29,107 nucleotides of DNA from positions 1 to 29,107 of the IMG/VR virus record IMGVR_UViG_3300006754_003315. One strand, given 5' to 3'. Under the pieces are notes generated by a model. The model had not been told where the DNA came from. It was given only the letters and a program-made list of their open reading frames with translations, and searched no databases. The translations under genes were made by a program, and so were the position numbers. The stretch is from a virus. Positions 19,904-28,568 of this stretch are shown here, one piece after another. The number at the start of each line of letters is the position of its first letter. The first letter of the stretch is position 1.

Positions 19904-20407
19904 ATGAGCGAGCACAATGAGTTAACTGTTAATGGTGAACTTGTACCATACCCATCAGGGAATGATGTTTATTGGGAGCATTGGGTTGATGCCTATAACA
20001 ATGAAGGTATTGACAACACAAAAAAAATGATTCAAGAGATTGAAGAAGAGACAGATGCAATGCTGGCAGGAGAACCTGTTGCTTATAATGACGACTTCGA
20101 TGAAGAGGATATACCTTTTTTTAATCCTCAAATAAAAACAATGATGACCCCCTTTGGAGTGCTGCCTCTAACAGAAGATTCTTTTGCAAGCAAGCACTTT
20201 AAGTTTTGGGTAGGACATACCAACTTTAAATTATGGGAGCACTACTACGAAGTTATTGGAAATGTTCTAGGCGTAGAATCCGTTGATATACTAACTCCGC
20301 TTCGTTTTAGGATAGCGGTAGGAAAGATGTTTCAGGATAATGAGGTTAAGGAAAAAGTAAAAGAGGCACTTCTTGAGGCGTTAAAAAATGAGTCTAAAAA
20401 ATCGTGA
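19904..20407 (+). CDS. Hypothetical acidic protein before the ClpP-like gene
   Basis: 167 residues, start after TGAGGTGAGCAG. The N-terminal half is very acidic (DFDEEDIPFFNPQ), the second half aromatic and mixed (HFKFWVGHTNFKLWEHYYE), with a lysine-rich helical C-terminus. It overlaps the ClpP-like gene by 20 bases, so expression is coupled. Function unknown; an adaptor or substrate of the protease is only a guess. Confidence 0.58.
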   Translation: MSEHNELTVNGELVPYPSGNDVYWEHWVDAYNNEGIDNTKKMIQEIEEETDAMLAGEPVAYNDDFDEEDIPFFNPQIKTMMTPFGVLPLTEDSFASKHFKFWVGHTNFKLWEHYYEVIGNVLGVESVDILTPLRFRIAVGKMFQDNEVKEKVKEALLEALKNESKKS

Positions 20408-21071
20408 TAGGGTATCAAAGGGATATATTGTTGATGAGATGCATCGCTTTAATATCCTGTTAGAGTCAAGAGAAGTTTTTTTACATGCGTGTTTTGACAA
20501 TGATGGTGACCCTGGTGTCGATTATCGCATGTCTAATAACTTTGTTAAAAATATGACCTTGCTAGATCGTATAGACGATCAAAAACCTATCATTGTACAT
20601 CAGCATTCGACTGGTGGTGAGTGGACAGAGGGTATGATGATCTTTGATGCTATTGCTACATGCACTTGTCCAGTAGTTATAATTATGCATGGTATAGCTG
20701 CTTCTATGGGCAGCATAATCCCCCAGGCAGCAGACCTTCGCATAAATATGCCTAATTGTTGGTGGCTAATCCATGATGGGACAACAGATGTTCAATCCGA
20801 CTTCTCTATCAGAATGGCAAAGGCATGGGCAAACTGGGAAGATATCACAGGCAAAGAGATGATGAACATATATGCGGGAGCATGTGCAAATGGGGCTGTC
20901 TATAAGGAAATGAGCGAAAGACAAATCAAAAACCACATCGCTAAGAAGCTTGAGAAGAAACAGGATTGGTGGCTATCGTCCGGGGACGCTGTAAGTCACG
21001 GTTTTGCTGATGCCATATGGGGCACAGAAAACTACGAGTCCTTAGAAGCAATCAAAAGCCATGTACTTTGA
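20388..21071 (+). CDS. ClpP-like serine protease
   Basis: 227 residues, ClpP/crotonase fold. Catalytic S106 lies in HGIAASMGSII and H129 in WWLIHDG, at ClpP spacing. The acidic third residue would be in the following helices (candidates in WANWEDITGKEM). IIVHQHSTGGEWTEGM is the strand and oxyanion region, and GDAVSHGFADAIWG matches the ClpP C-terminal GxAxxxGLxDxI. Phage ClpP-like enzymes serve as prohead proteases or as cytosolic Clp partners. Here the location among metabolic genes leaves both open. The last 11 bases overlap the next ORF. Confidence 0.87.
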   Translation: MSLKNRDRVSKGYIVDEMHRFNILLESREVFLHACFDNDGDPGVDYRMSNNFVKNMTLLDRIDDQKPIIVHQHSTGGEWTEGMMIFDAIATCTCPVVIIMHGIAASMGSIIPQAADLRINMPNCWWLIHDGTTDVQSDFSIRMAKAWANWEDITGKEMMNIYAGACANGAVYKEMSERQIKNHIAKKLEKKQDWWLSSGDAVSHGFADAIWGTENYESLEAIKSHVL

Positions 21072-21705
21072 ATACTGCAACTACAATAAATATATAGATG
21101 ATTACGGCAAAGAGCTTACCCATATCTTTGGGGCCGTTGATAAAGGGTTAGGGGGCTTAGCCCTACCTATCCATCTGATTCGCGAAGTGAAAGAATATAT
21201 GCCAGCAGGAACGGTCCTAGCTACGGCCATAGACTATCCTTCTGGCTATAGCTCCCCCAAGACCCGTAGTCATGCTGTGCTCACTGCTCTTAAATCGAAC
21301 GTCACAGCCATTGACTACGTACCCAACCAATATTTCGTTCGCAATAAGTTCACTGAGGTAAGCGAAGAGGTTAAGACTGCTCTGGCAATGTGCAAGGACT
21401 ATGGGGCCACTCTAAGGGTATTTTTAGACTATCATCATATCAGTAATATCATCACATTCTCTCGTCAATTGGAGAAACTAGGGGTAGAGATAGTCTTTCC
21501 TACTCTTGGATATCATCATGACGATTTTTTTGATAACCTACTTAATGCAAAGATGGTAGAGAAACAAACTAGCCTTTCCGTCATCTTTAATGGGTATATG
21601 TGGACCCCCGAACACATGGAAATAATTAAAAAATCTAAGTTATTTGGTGCTAGACTGTATAATCTATCCCTTTGGTGTAAATATAAGCAGGAACAGGACT
21701 TGTAA
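21061..21705 (+). CDS. DeoC/aldolase-like TIM-barrel protein
   Basis: 214 residues. LALPIHLIREVKEYM, then AIDYPSGYSSPKTRSHAV, then VTAIDYVPNQYFV follows the deoxyribose-phosphate aldolase pattern (glycine-proline turn, helix, then an xxIDxV strand). Late TSLSVIFNGYMWT and GARLYNLS fit the last barrel strands. The aldolase Schiff-base Lys in the KTSTGF motif is not evident, so activity may differ or be lost. If active, it would split deoxyribose 5-phosphate and feed carbon from host DNA breakdown. Confidence 0.6.
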   Translation: MYFEYCNYNKYIDDYGKELTHIFGAVDKGLGGLALPIHLIREVKEYMPAGTVLATAIDYPSGYSSPKTRSHAVLTALKSNVTAIDYVPNQYFVRNKFTEVSEEVKTALAMCKDYGATLRVFLDYHHISNIITFSRQLEKLGVEIVFPTLGYHHDDFFDNLLNAKMVEKQTSLSVIFNGYMWTPEHMEIIKKSKLFGARLYNLSLWCKYKQEQDL

Positions 21706-21727
21706 TGTTGGAATTAAAGGGACACTA

Positions 21728-21740
21728 CGACTAAAAGTCG
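21728..21740 (+). promoter_or_regulatory. 5' hairpin before the gene at 21751
   Basis: CGACT pairs with AGTCG around an AAA loop, just upstream of the RBS GGAGTAAT. It could stabilise the mRNA of a highly expressed structural gene. Confidence 0.4.
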
Positions 21741-21750
21741 GAGTAATATT

Positions 21751-22344
21751 ATGACTGATTTTAATATCTCGCTAGGTATAGACCACGGAATAACCAATGG
21801 TCTGCCTACATCTGGAGACAACGACATTGGAACCATTCGATATGGTGGCAATGTTGCAGACTCAACCTTCTTCAATGCAACAGCATTGGGTGGGCCAAAC
21901 CGCGTAACAACCCTCGTATCTGGTGTTGATGGATTAAGTGGCATTTTGAGTGCTGGTCCTTTCAATGGTGGTGACCAAGTTATCCGTCGAGTGACAACCG
22001 ATATCGCTAATGTTGCGAACAATGTTCTCTTGGCCGGTGCTTCTAACTCTGCGAATGGTCAATCTATCCATACTGTATTCAAGAATGCTGTCGTATACTA
22101 CAAGAGAGGTATCCGTGAAAATCACTGGAATCATTTCTCTGGAGTATGGGAAGCTGGCTTTCCTGAAACTGCGAACTCTGGTATTTGGGATCAAGCAACT
22201 GATGCCGATCAAGGTGATGATGCCAGAACCAACACCACTGATGATGCAGCTCACCCAACTGCTGCTATTCCTGGTGAATTCGTTTATCGTGATGGTAGTC
22301 CAACTCCAGTACAGGATGACTACGCAGCCAAGACCCTATTTTAA
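21751..22344 (+). CDS. Putative virion structural protein
   Basis: 197 residues, Gly/Asn/Asp/Thr-rich (GIDHGITNGLPTSGDNDIG, GILSAGPFNGGDQVIRR). Basic residues are few, and codon use favours GGT, GCT and AAC more than in its neighbours, as in abundant proteins. No signal peptide. Beta-rich composition fits a capsid-decoration, fibre or tail component. Neither repeats nor a named domain were recognised. Confidence 0.5.
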   Translation: MTDFNISLGIDHGITNGLPTSGDNDIGTIRYGGNVADSTFFNATALGGPNRVTTLVSGVDGLSGILSAGPFNGGDQVIRRVTTDIANVANNVLLAGASNSANGQSIHTVFKNAVVYYKRGIRENHWNHFSGVWEAGFPETANSGIWDQATDADQGDDARTNTTDDAAHPTAAIPGEFVYRDGSPTPVQDDYAAKTLF

Positions 22345-22376
22345 GCTAGCCCTTTAACTCCTTTGAGGAAATCATC

Positions 22377-22727
22377 ATGAGTGATCCTGCAATAATTGGA
22401 GGGATAGTTGCTATTTCAATAGCCCTGGTTAAGATACTAGACCTTGTAGTTAGCTCTTTCATTAAAAAGCTATTCCCTAGTGATGGGTGGCAAGAAGAAG
22501 AGAAAGACAGGGCTTTATCGTATTTGAATAGGTTGTATGAAATGCATGACAAGGTAGACGGCGATGGGACTCCTATTTGGTACGTTCCTAGATCATGGAC
22601 AAAGACTCAAAAAGAAATCTTACAAACTGTTAGCGAAGTGGCTCATACCCAAGCCTTACTAGCCAACACAATGGAAAGATGCGTTGAGATCCTTGACCGG
22701 ATTGATCGTCGAAACGGTCGCGAATAA
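22377..22727 (+). CDS. Membrane-anchored small protein (holin- or spanin-region-like)
   Basis: 116 residues, RBS TTTGAGGAAATCATC. An N-terminal membrane segment (AIIGGIVAISIALVKILDLVV) is followed by a charged helical cytosolic or periplasmic part (KTQKEILQTVSEVAHTQALL) that may form a coiled coil. This layout recalls small phage membrane proteins near lysis genes, but nothing specific to holins is seen. It is followed by a strong terminator. Confidence 0.58.
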   Translation: MSDPAIIGGIVAISIALVKILDLVVSSFIKKLFPSDGWQEEEKDRALSYLNRLYEMHDKVDGDGTPIWYVPRSWTKTQKEILQTVSEVAHTQALLANTMERCVEILDRIDRRNGRE

Positions 22728-22748
22728 TCCTATCGAGAAACTGCATAA

Positions 22749-22797
22749 GGCAGAGTACAATTCCTTAACGGGTTTTGTACTTTGCCTTTTTTTATTG
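22749..22797 (+). terminator. Intrinsic terminator
   Basis: GGCAGAGTACAA pairs with TTGTACTTTGCC (12 bp, one G-U pair) around a 12-base loop, followed by TTTTTTT. It contains GCAGAGTACAATT, also present just before the terminator at 13021. Confidence 0.92.
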
Positions 22798-22805
22798 GGG
22801 AAGAT

Positions 22806-23024
22806 ATGGATGACAAGGAATCAAAGAGTTTTCGCTATAGATTTAAAGTAGATGAAGAAGTAGCAGAAATGTATGCTAAGAGCAACTGCAAGGAGTGCTT
22901 TGGCAAGGGAGTAGTTCGCTCACAACAGGGGACTGGAGGAGGGACTATTAGACGTGGAGGCTCTGTAATTCAGTCTATTAATTACTGTCAGTGCGTCAGA
23001 AAGAATCAAAGGAAATATGGATGA
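22806..23024 (+). CDS. Small zinc-motif protein
   Basis: 72 residues from the ATG at 22806 with RBS GGGGAAGAT; the TTG at 22782 lies in the terminator stem and is rejected. A DnaJ-like CKECFGKGVV and YCQCV pair predicts one zinc site, separated by a Gly-rich loop. Unknown role. The stop overlaps the dCMP deaminase start (ATGA). Confidence 0.65.
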   Translation: MDDKESKSFRYRFKVDEEVAEMYAKSNCKECFGKGVVRSQQGTGGGTIRRGGSVIQSINYCQCVRKNQRKYG

Positions 23025-23518
23025 ATAAAGAACTGTCATGGGATGAATTTTTTATTGGAATGTGCCTACATGCTTCTAAAAAATCAAAGGATAAGAGTAC
23101 TAAGCTGGGAGCAGTTATAGTTTCTCCAGACAACACCGTATTGTCTATTGGTTTTAATGGATTTCCGCGTGGTCTTGATGACGAGATCAAAGAATATCAC
23201 CTTCGCCCTATGAAATACAGCATTACAGAACATGCGGAGCGTAATGCTATCTATAACGCGGCCCGCAAAGGTGTTCGTCTAGAGGGCTCCATTATGTACT
23301 TGCCGTTTGAGCCTACTCCATGCACCGATTGTACTAGGGGTGTGATTCAGGCGGGGATTGTCGAGGTTCGAGGAACAGACTTTAAGTTTACCGGAAAGGG
23401 AAAGCAGTGGGATGACAACTTAGCTATTGCAAAAGAAATGTTGGTTCATGCGGGCATCAAAAGAACCATAGTTCCAGTTTCTTCTGAGTATGATATTAGA
23501 AACTTGTACAAATCTTAA
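23021..23518 (+). CDS. Deoxycytidylate (dCMP) deaminase
   Basis: 165 residues from the ATG at 23021. Zinc and catalytic motif HAE (H71-E73, in TEHAERNAIYNA) and PCTDC (C101, C104) are complete, with SKDKSTKLGAVIV at the start. It deaminates dCMP to dUMP, feeding thymidylate synthase. The length and the FNGFPRG segment are typical of phage and bacterial dCMP deaminases. Confidence 0.93.
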   Translation: MNKELSWDEFFIGMCLHASKKSKDKSTKLGAVIVSPDNTVLSIGFNGFPRGLDDEIKEYHLRPMKYSITEHAERNAIYNAARKGVRLEGSIMYLPFEPTPCTDCTRGVIQAGIVEVRGTDFKFTGKGKQWDDNLAIAKEMLVHAGIKRTIVPVSSEYDIRNLYKS

Positions 23519-23553
23519 TTTTAAAAGTTGAGCGTAACTTTTTTTGGTAGAGT

Positions 23554-23748
23554 AACGGTGTATATTATAGAGGTCGGGAAGAAACGAGCGAGTCAAATTC
23601 TCACCGTTAAAGCGACACATCCCGATCATTTCTAGAATGGTTGTAAGGCTACCATGATAAGCGTCAGGTTGGATGATTACTTTTAATGAACAACAAACTT
23701 ACAATTAACCCCTAGTAGTCTGACTTCAGCCATCATACGTGTCGCTTT
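23554..23748 (+). promoter_or_regulatory. Structured leader upstream of nrdJ, candidate riboswitch
   Basis: No ORF is supported between 23519 and 23814. Long helices can form: GGTCGGGA (23572-23579) with TCCCGATC (23620-23627), AAAGCGACAC (23609-23618) with GTGTCGCTTT (23739-23748), AACGGTG (23554) with CACCGTT (23602), TTGTAAG (23641) with CTTACAA (23698), and GTCAG with CTGAC. The first two cross each other, which implies a pseudoknot or alternative states. The leader ends in a terminator just before a B12-dependent reductase. GGGAA followed by a hairpin with GUCAAAUU and later GCGUCAGG recalls cobalamin riboswitches weakly. The ligand is not proven. Confidence 0.55.
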
Positions 23749-23758
23749 TAAAAATTAC

Positions 23759-23801
23759 GACCCACTCTGTCTGTACACGCATACGGAGTGGGTCTTTTTT
23801 T
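23759..23801 (+). terminator. Terminator directly before nrdJ (attenuator)
   Basis: GACCCACTC (23759-23767) pairs with GAGTGGGTC (23786-23794), followed by TTTTTTT. The nrdJ RBS starts only a few bases later, so transcription from the leader must pass this site. CGACC within it can also pair with GGTCG at 23572. Confidence 0.9.
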
Positions 23802-23814
23802 ATGGAGGAAATAA

Positions 23815-26367
23815 ATGAGTGCGTTTACCAATTCGTTCTCGGAAGAGACGTGGTTTCAGAAGTATAAGTTCAAGGATGATACTTGTGTAGAGGACACATG
23901 GAAGAGAGTAGCAGTCAACCTAGCAGGGGTAGAAAAAGATAAAGAAAAGTGGACTAAGAAATTCTATCAAGCTCTAGAAAATTTCAAATTTGTTCCTGGC
24001 GGTCGCATTACCTCAAATGCTGGGACCGGAATCAAAGGAACGACCTATATCAACTGCTTCGTTGATGGGTTCGAAGGCCGAGACAAAGACTCCATAGAGG
24101 GTATCTACGGCACTCTTACAAAGCAAGCCCAAATCCTTAAGTCAGAGGGTGGCTATGGCTTCTGTGCTGATATTATGCGTCCTTGCGGGTCTCATATTCA
24201 CGGCATAGCCAACCAATCTCCTGGCTCAGTTAAGTTCTTAGAGCTATGGGACAAGTCTTCTGAAATTATTACTGCTGGCTCAAATAAAAAGTCAAATAAG
24301 AATGAAAAGAACTTCATTCGTAAAGGTGCCCAGATGGTAACAATGTCATGCTGGCACCCCGATGTTCTAGAGTTTATAGAGGCCAAGAAAACCCCTGGTC
24401 GTCTGACTAAGTTCAATATGTCGGTGCTATGTACTGATGAATTTATGAATGCTGTAGAAAACGATCAGCCTTGGGAGCTAGTCTTTCCTAACTATGAGGC
24501 ATATCCAAAGCTATACAAAGAGGGCTGGGATGGGAGCATAGAGAGGTGGGTTGATAACGTAGAGAAAGCGGAGTCATTCAACTCTATCATACGCCTAGAG
24601 GAACCAAAAGACCCTTTGGTTGTTCACCATAAATTTGATTCGGCTCGTGAGCTATGGGATCTTATCATGAGCAATACATATAACCGGAACGAACCGGGAG
24701 TATTGTTTGTTGATACTATGAATCGCATGAATAATTTGCACTGGTTGGAATGGATAAATGCGACCAATCCCTGTGGAGAACAAGTTCTTCCTATAGGTGC
24801 TGTTTGTCTACTTGGTTCTATTAATTTAGTTCACTTCATTGATCCGTTAACAAAAGAATGGAAGTGGAAAGAGCTAAAGGAAAATATACATACAGCCGTA
24901 AGGTTTATGGATAATGTAAATGATATTACAAACGTTCCATTGTCTTCTCAAAAGAAAAACCTGAAAGACAAACGACGTATTGGTCTCGGTGTCTTGGGCT
25001 ATGGCTCTGCTATGCTCATGGCTCGTGTTAAATATGGTAGTCCAAAAGCGTTGAAGATGACAGAAGAACTAATGGAATTCTTTACCAATGAGGCGTACAA
25101 GGCATCTGCTTTATTAGCAAAAGAGAAGGGGTCTTTTGACCTATATGATGAAGAACAGTACTTAAGGGGAGAGTTTATTGAGAAGCTTGACCCATCAACT
25201 ATAGCATTGATTAAGAAGCATGGAATGAGAAATTCTCATGTCACCTCAATTCAACCTACCGGCAATAGTTCGTGTTTCGCGAACCTTGTTAGCGGTGGTC
25301 TTGAGCCCTTATTTATGCATGGTTATGTCAGAACTTCCATACAGCCTGTTCCTCCAGAAGGGTTAGCTGTTCCAAAAAATGTGAGCTGGGAAAACAAGAA
25401 GTTTGATATAGACAGTTATAACGGAAGCCCTCATACTGATTGGAAATGGATAAAAGAAGGAGATGAAAATCTCTTAGCTACTTCATTTGAAGATAAGACC
25501 TGGAAGTTTGACCGTAATAGAGGTCTAACTAAAGAGGAGTGGGTCGAAGACTATGGAGTGTCTATTCTGAAGGGGCTCGACAAGTGGAATCCTGAAGCTC
25601 AGTGGGCATCATGTTCTATGGAGCTAGATGTAGATGCCCATGTTAATACAATGTCAATCTTCGCAAAATGGGTAGACTCTGCCATCTCTAAAACCATTAA
25701 CCTGACCAAAGAATACCCATATGATGACTTTAAAATGGTGTATACCAAGGCGTGGAAAAATGGTATCAAGGGTTTTACTACCTATAGAGCAGGCACCATG
25801 ACCTTTGTTCTCGCTGCGGAATCATCTTTGGATGATAACGAGGACAAAATCAAACCTACCGTTTCACCCGACCGTCCCCGCGAATTACCGTGTGATGTCT
25901 ACCACATTAAGGTAAAGGGCGAGTCATACTTCGTTTTAGTTGGATTATATAATGGTGATCCTTATGAAGTATTTGCGGGTAAGAATGGATTCATAGACAA
26001 AAAGGTATTAAATGGAACTATAATAAAGTTGGGTAGACCTAAAGGGGTGTACAAGGCCATTTTAGAAGACGGCTTAGAACTTTCCCCAATAAACCAAACG
26101 TGTTCCGCTGAAGAAGATGCCTTGACCCGTATGACCTCACTAGGTCTACGACATGGTGCAGATATACATCTGATTGTACAGCAGCTTGAGAAGGTAAAGG
26201 GCGATATGACATGCTTTGCGAAAAGTATGGCTAGAGCCATTAAAAAATACATCCCTGATGGTGCTAAAGAAAACTGTGCTTGTCCTGAATGCGAGGGAAA
26301 AGAGAGTCTGATCCGTCAAGAAGGATGTATTACCTGTACTCAATGTGGCTTTTCGAAGTGTGCTTAG
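23815..26367 (+). CDS. nrdJ: Class II (adenosylcobalamin-dependent) ribonucleotide reductase
   Basis: 850 residues. The radical-site region holds NATNPCGEQVLP (C320 in NPCGE), GRITSNAGT and the loop QPTGNSSCFANLVSGGLEP. The C-terminus has a TSCPD-like domain (YHIKVKGESYFVLVGLYNG) and a final cysteine cluster CACPEC, GCITCTQCGFSKC, typical of NrdJ. It needs B12, not an NrdB partner, and reduces ribonucleotides to deoxyribonucleotides. Together with thyA, dut and dCMP deaminase it completes phage dNTP supply. RBS ATGGAGGAAATAA. No intein or frameshift is seen. Confidence 0.97.
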   Translation: MSAFTNSFSEETWFQKYKFKDDTCVEDTWKRVAVNLAGVEKDKEKWTKKFYQALENFKFVPGGRITSNAGTGIKGTTYINCFVDGFEGRDKDSIEGIYGTLTKQAQILKSEGGYGFCADIMRPCGSHIHGIANQSPGSVKFLELWDKSSEIITAGSNKKSNKNEKNFIRKGAQMVTMSCWHPDVLEFIEAKKTPGRLTKFNMSVLCTDEFMNAVENDQPWELVFPNYEAYPKLYKEGWDGSIERWVDNVEKAESFNSIIRLEEPKDPLVVHHKFDSARELWDLIMSNTYNRNEPGVLFVDTMNRMNNLHWLEWINATNPCGEQVLPIGAVCLLGSINLVHFIDPLTKEWKWKELKENIHTAVRFMDNVNDITNVPLSSQKKNLKDKRRIGLGVLGYGSAMLMARVKYGSPKALKMTEELMEFFTNEAYKASALLAKEKGSFDLYDEEQYLRGEFIEKLDPSTIALIKKHGMRNSHVTSIQPTGNSSCFANLVSGGLEPLFMHGYVRTSIQPVPPEGLAVPKNVSWENKKFDIDSYNGSPHTDWKWIKEGDENLLATSFEDKTWKFDRNRGLTKEEWVEDYGVSILKGLDKWNPEAQWASCSMELDVDAHVNTMSIFAKWVDSAISKTINLTKEYPYDDFKMVYTKAWKNGIKGFTTYRAGTMTFVLAAESSLDDNEDKIKPTVSPDRPRELPCDVYHIKVKGESYFVLVGLYNGDPYEVFAGKNGFIDKKVLNGTIIKLGRPKGVYKAILEDGLELSPINQTCSAEEDALTRMTSLGLRHGADIHLIVQQLEKVKGDMTCFAKSMARAIKKYIPDGAKENCACPECEGKESLIRQEGCITCTQCGFSKCA

Positions 26368-26388
26368 TGTATTTATATTAGGTATGGC

Positions 26389-26415
26389 TTGCTTTGCCTA
26401 TCTAATTTTTATAAT
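26389..26415 (+). promoter_or_regulatory. Possible promoter before the protease gene
   Basis: TTGCTT (26389-26394) and TATAAT (26410-26415) with a 15-base spacer in an AT-rich gap. The spacing is short, so this is tentative. Confidence 0.4.
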
Positions 26416-26437
26416 AAAATAAAAAGGGAAAGATTTA

Positions 26438-27364
26438 ATGGATGACTATAATTCTCCAGAAGAACTCGTTGAAGCCTATACACAGGGCTTTGCGGGAGCA
26501 GAGTGTGATCCAGAAGACCTAAAGGCTCTTTTGGGAGAGCTGCCTATGCCTATGTTTGGTGCGGCAGCGTGGGAACTATCTGAGAGCGGGGCTGGAAAGC
26601 TCAGTCTGCCGTTTAAATCTTTAATAAAATTTGATCCTGGGTATGGTCCTTCGGAGCGTCAAACTACGGGCGACTGTGTAAGCCATGCTACTAGAGGTGC
26701 CGTTGATATTACTCGGGCTGTAGAAATAGATATTAAAGGAGAGGCTGAATCTTGGGAAGCACGAGGTGCTACTGAGGGGATTTACCAGTCAAGAGACCAC
26801 AGAGGACAAGGAATGTCTTGTTCTGGTGCGGCACGATATGTAAATCAAACAGGAGGAGTATTGCTTCGTAAAGCATATCCTGATTTCGACTTGTCTGTTT
26901 ATGATTCATCTAGTGGTGCTAAGCATCGGATACCAGATTCAGTATATAGAACAGAGGCACGTAAGCATCCTGTTAATACTATCTCTTTAGTGTCAACTGT
27001 TGAAGAGGCTAGAGACGCATTAGGTAATGGATACGCCTTGTCATGCTGTAGTAGTCTGGGCTTTTCGTCTACTCGTGATGCTCAGGGCATTGCAAGACGC
27101 TCTGGCTCTTGGAATCATGCGATGGCCTGGATAGCCTGTGATGATACTCGCGAACTTTTTGATGAGATGTTGTTTTTAATTCAGAATAGCTGGGGAAAAT
27201 GGAATGGTGGTCCCAAGCGTCACGGTCAACCTGATGGAAGCTTTTGGGTGCGTGAGCGTGATGCTCGATCCATTTTGAATGCTCGCGGTTCCTTTGCGTT
27301 CAGCGATGTAAAAGGATTTCCTGCACGTCAGTTACCAAATTATGGCTTAGGAGGTTGGGTATAA
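26438..27364 (+). CDS. Papain-like (C1-type) cysteine protease
   Basis: 308 residues. Oxyanion Q75 and catalytic C80 in RQTTGDCVSHATRG, H227 in SWNHAMAWIA and N250 in IQNSWGKW form the C1 triad in the right order and spacing. Residues 1-60 could be a propeptide. No secretion signal. A cysteine protease of this class is unusual in phages. Possible roles include cleaving a host protein or virion maturation. RBS AAAGGGAAAG. The stop overlaps the next ATG. Confidence 0.88.
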   Translation: MDDYNSPEELVEAYTQGFAGAECDPEDLKALLGELPMPMFGAAAWELSESGAGKLSLPFKSLIKFDPGYGPSERQTTGDCVSHATRGAVDITRAVEIDIKGEAESWEARGATEGIYQSRDHRGQGMSCSGAARYVNQTGGVLLRKAYPDFDLSVYDSSSGAKHRIPDSVYRTEARKHPVNTISLVSTVEEARDALGNGYALSCCSSLGFSSTRDAQGIARRSGSWNHAMAWIACDDTRELFDEMLFLIQNSWGKWNGGPKRHGQPDGSFWVRERDARSILNARGSFAFSDVKGFPARQLPNYGLGGWV

Positions 27365-28176
27365 TGGAAAAAGAGAGTAGGTTAAATTTTAGGGGGCTGC
27401 TAGGAATTTTGCTTATCGCTATAGCGTTTTTGTATAAGTCTGGAGGAATATTACCTCTAGGTGATGCAAAGCTGGAGAAGCCAGAAGCAGATATCGTTGC
27501 ACTTGTTGACGGTATTAGTGTTTCAGATGATGCTGGCTCTAGTAAGCTGGCAGGACTGTTCAATGCTTTATCAGAGAAGCTCGATAAGGTTACGCTTAAC
27601 ACGAATCTCCAAGTCCAATACCTTATGGATTTTATTGGCAAGAAAACATTTGGTTCGGAGCTTATGGACAACGGGTCTCCTAAATATCCAAAGTTCTCTC
27701 CATCCGTTGCGAAAGCTATGACTAAAGTTTTAGGGCCACAGACTGATACGGACCCTATAACTGGAGATAAAAAAAGAAGATTAGCTCGACTCTTCTATGG
27801 CTTGTCATGGAAACTATATAAGTCTGAACAAGATAAAGAATACGAGTCGTATAAAGCGAAGGCATTGTCAGCGATTAAGGAATATGCTAATGTAGAGCCC
27901 GACCCTCCAGACGAAGACGAAGACGAAGACTGTCCGTGCGAGGGGCTGGGATATATTATTCATGGAGATGGGCACCGTACTCCATGCCCATGCATAGAAT
28001 CTGGTAAGAAATGCACCCATAACCCTAAGTGTGGTACTGAGGCTCCTCCTGTAGAGGTTCCAAAGAAGAAAGAGTGTGTCTCTTGTAAGAAGGCATCTCC
28101 ACCTAAAGTTTCACCACCCTCGTCTAATAGAAGATATAGACGTAGGGGTATTTTCGGAGGTCTATTTAGACGATGA
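27364..28176 (+). CDS. Membrane protein with Cys-rich and basic C-terminus
   Basis: 270 residues from the ATG at 27364 (TAATG overlap). One membrane segment near 10-25 (GLLGILLIAIAFLY), then a mixed helical domain, an acidic run DEDEDED, a Cys-rich segment (CPCEGLGY, TPCPCIESGKKC, then CGTE and CVSCK) that could bind zinc, and a basic tail RRYRRRGIFGGLFRR. The order of acidic run, Cys cluster and basic tail is uncommon. The zinc-like cysteines could bind nucleic acid or a partner protein. Function unknown. Confidence 0.58.
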   Translation: MEKESRLNFRGLLGILLIAIAFLYKSGGILPLGDAKLEKPEADIVALVDGISVSDDAGSSKLAGLFNALSEKLDKVTLNTNLQVQYLMDFIGKKTFGSELMDNGSPKYPKFSPSVAKAMTKVLGPQTDTDPITGDKKRRLARLFYGLSWKLYKSEQDKEYESYKAKALSAIKEYANVEPDPPDEDEDEDCPCEGLGYIIHGDGHRTPCPCIESGKKCTHNPKCGTEAPPVEVPKKKECVSCKKASPPKVSPPSSNRRYRRRGIFGGLFRR

Positions 28177-28550
28177 AATTAGAAGAAATACAGGCTCGGT
28201 TTGGGTCAGAAGTTGATCATCCTGAGCTACTTCCATTAGCAGCAAAGGTCTATGATCTAGCTAGTGAAGATGCAAAAGAAGACAATTATACCTTTGATAT
28301 AGTCACTATAATCATGTTAGTGAATCTATTATACCGGATTGGAATGATAATCTGGAACTGGTATCATCGAGATAAAGAGCTGGCTATTAGAAAAAGCTGT
28401 AAGCTTTCAATTTTTCAAAGATTTATCCTATGGACTGTCGTAGCACGCAAGGTTCCGAGAAAAGAAAGAGCCTATTTGTATGACGGTGTTGTGGGTATGG
28501 TGTATAAGTTTACTGACGATGAACGTAAACTTTGGTTTAAATCGTATTAA
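28173..28550 (+). CDS. Small membrane-associated protein
   Basis: 125 residues, starting in an ATGA overlap. A hydrophobic segment near 43-63 (IVTIIMLVNLLYRIGMIIW) is flanked by acidic N-terminal and basic C-terminal regions (RDKELAIRKSCK). It may be one of a set of small membrane proteins that follow the protease gene. Function unknown. Confidence 0.58.
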   Translation: MKLEEIQARFGSEVDHPELLPLAAKVYDLASEDAKEDNYTFDIVTIIMLVNLLYRIGMIIWNWYHRDKELAIRKSCKLSIFQRFILWTVVARKVPRKERAYLYDGVVGMVYKFTDDERKLWFKSY

Positions 28551-28568
28551 TCCTGAAAGGGGAACATA

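Noticed and set aside
26316-26420. Short hydrophobic ORF overlapping the end of nrdJ
   Set aside because: About 25 codons from a GTG without RBS; the region is better read as an AT-rich promoter gap.
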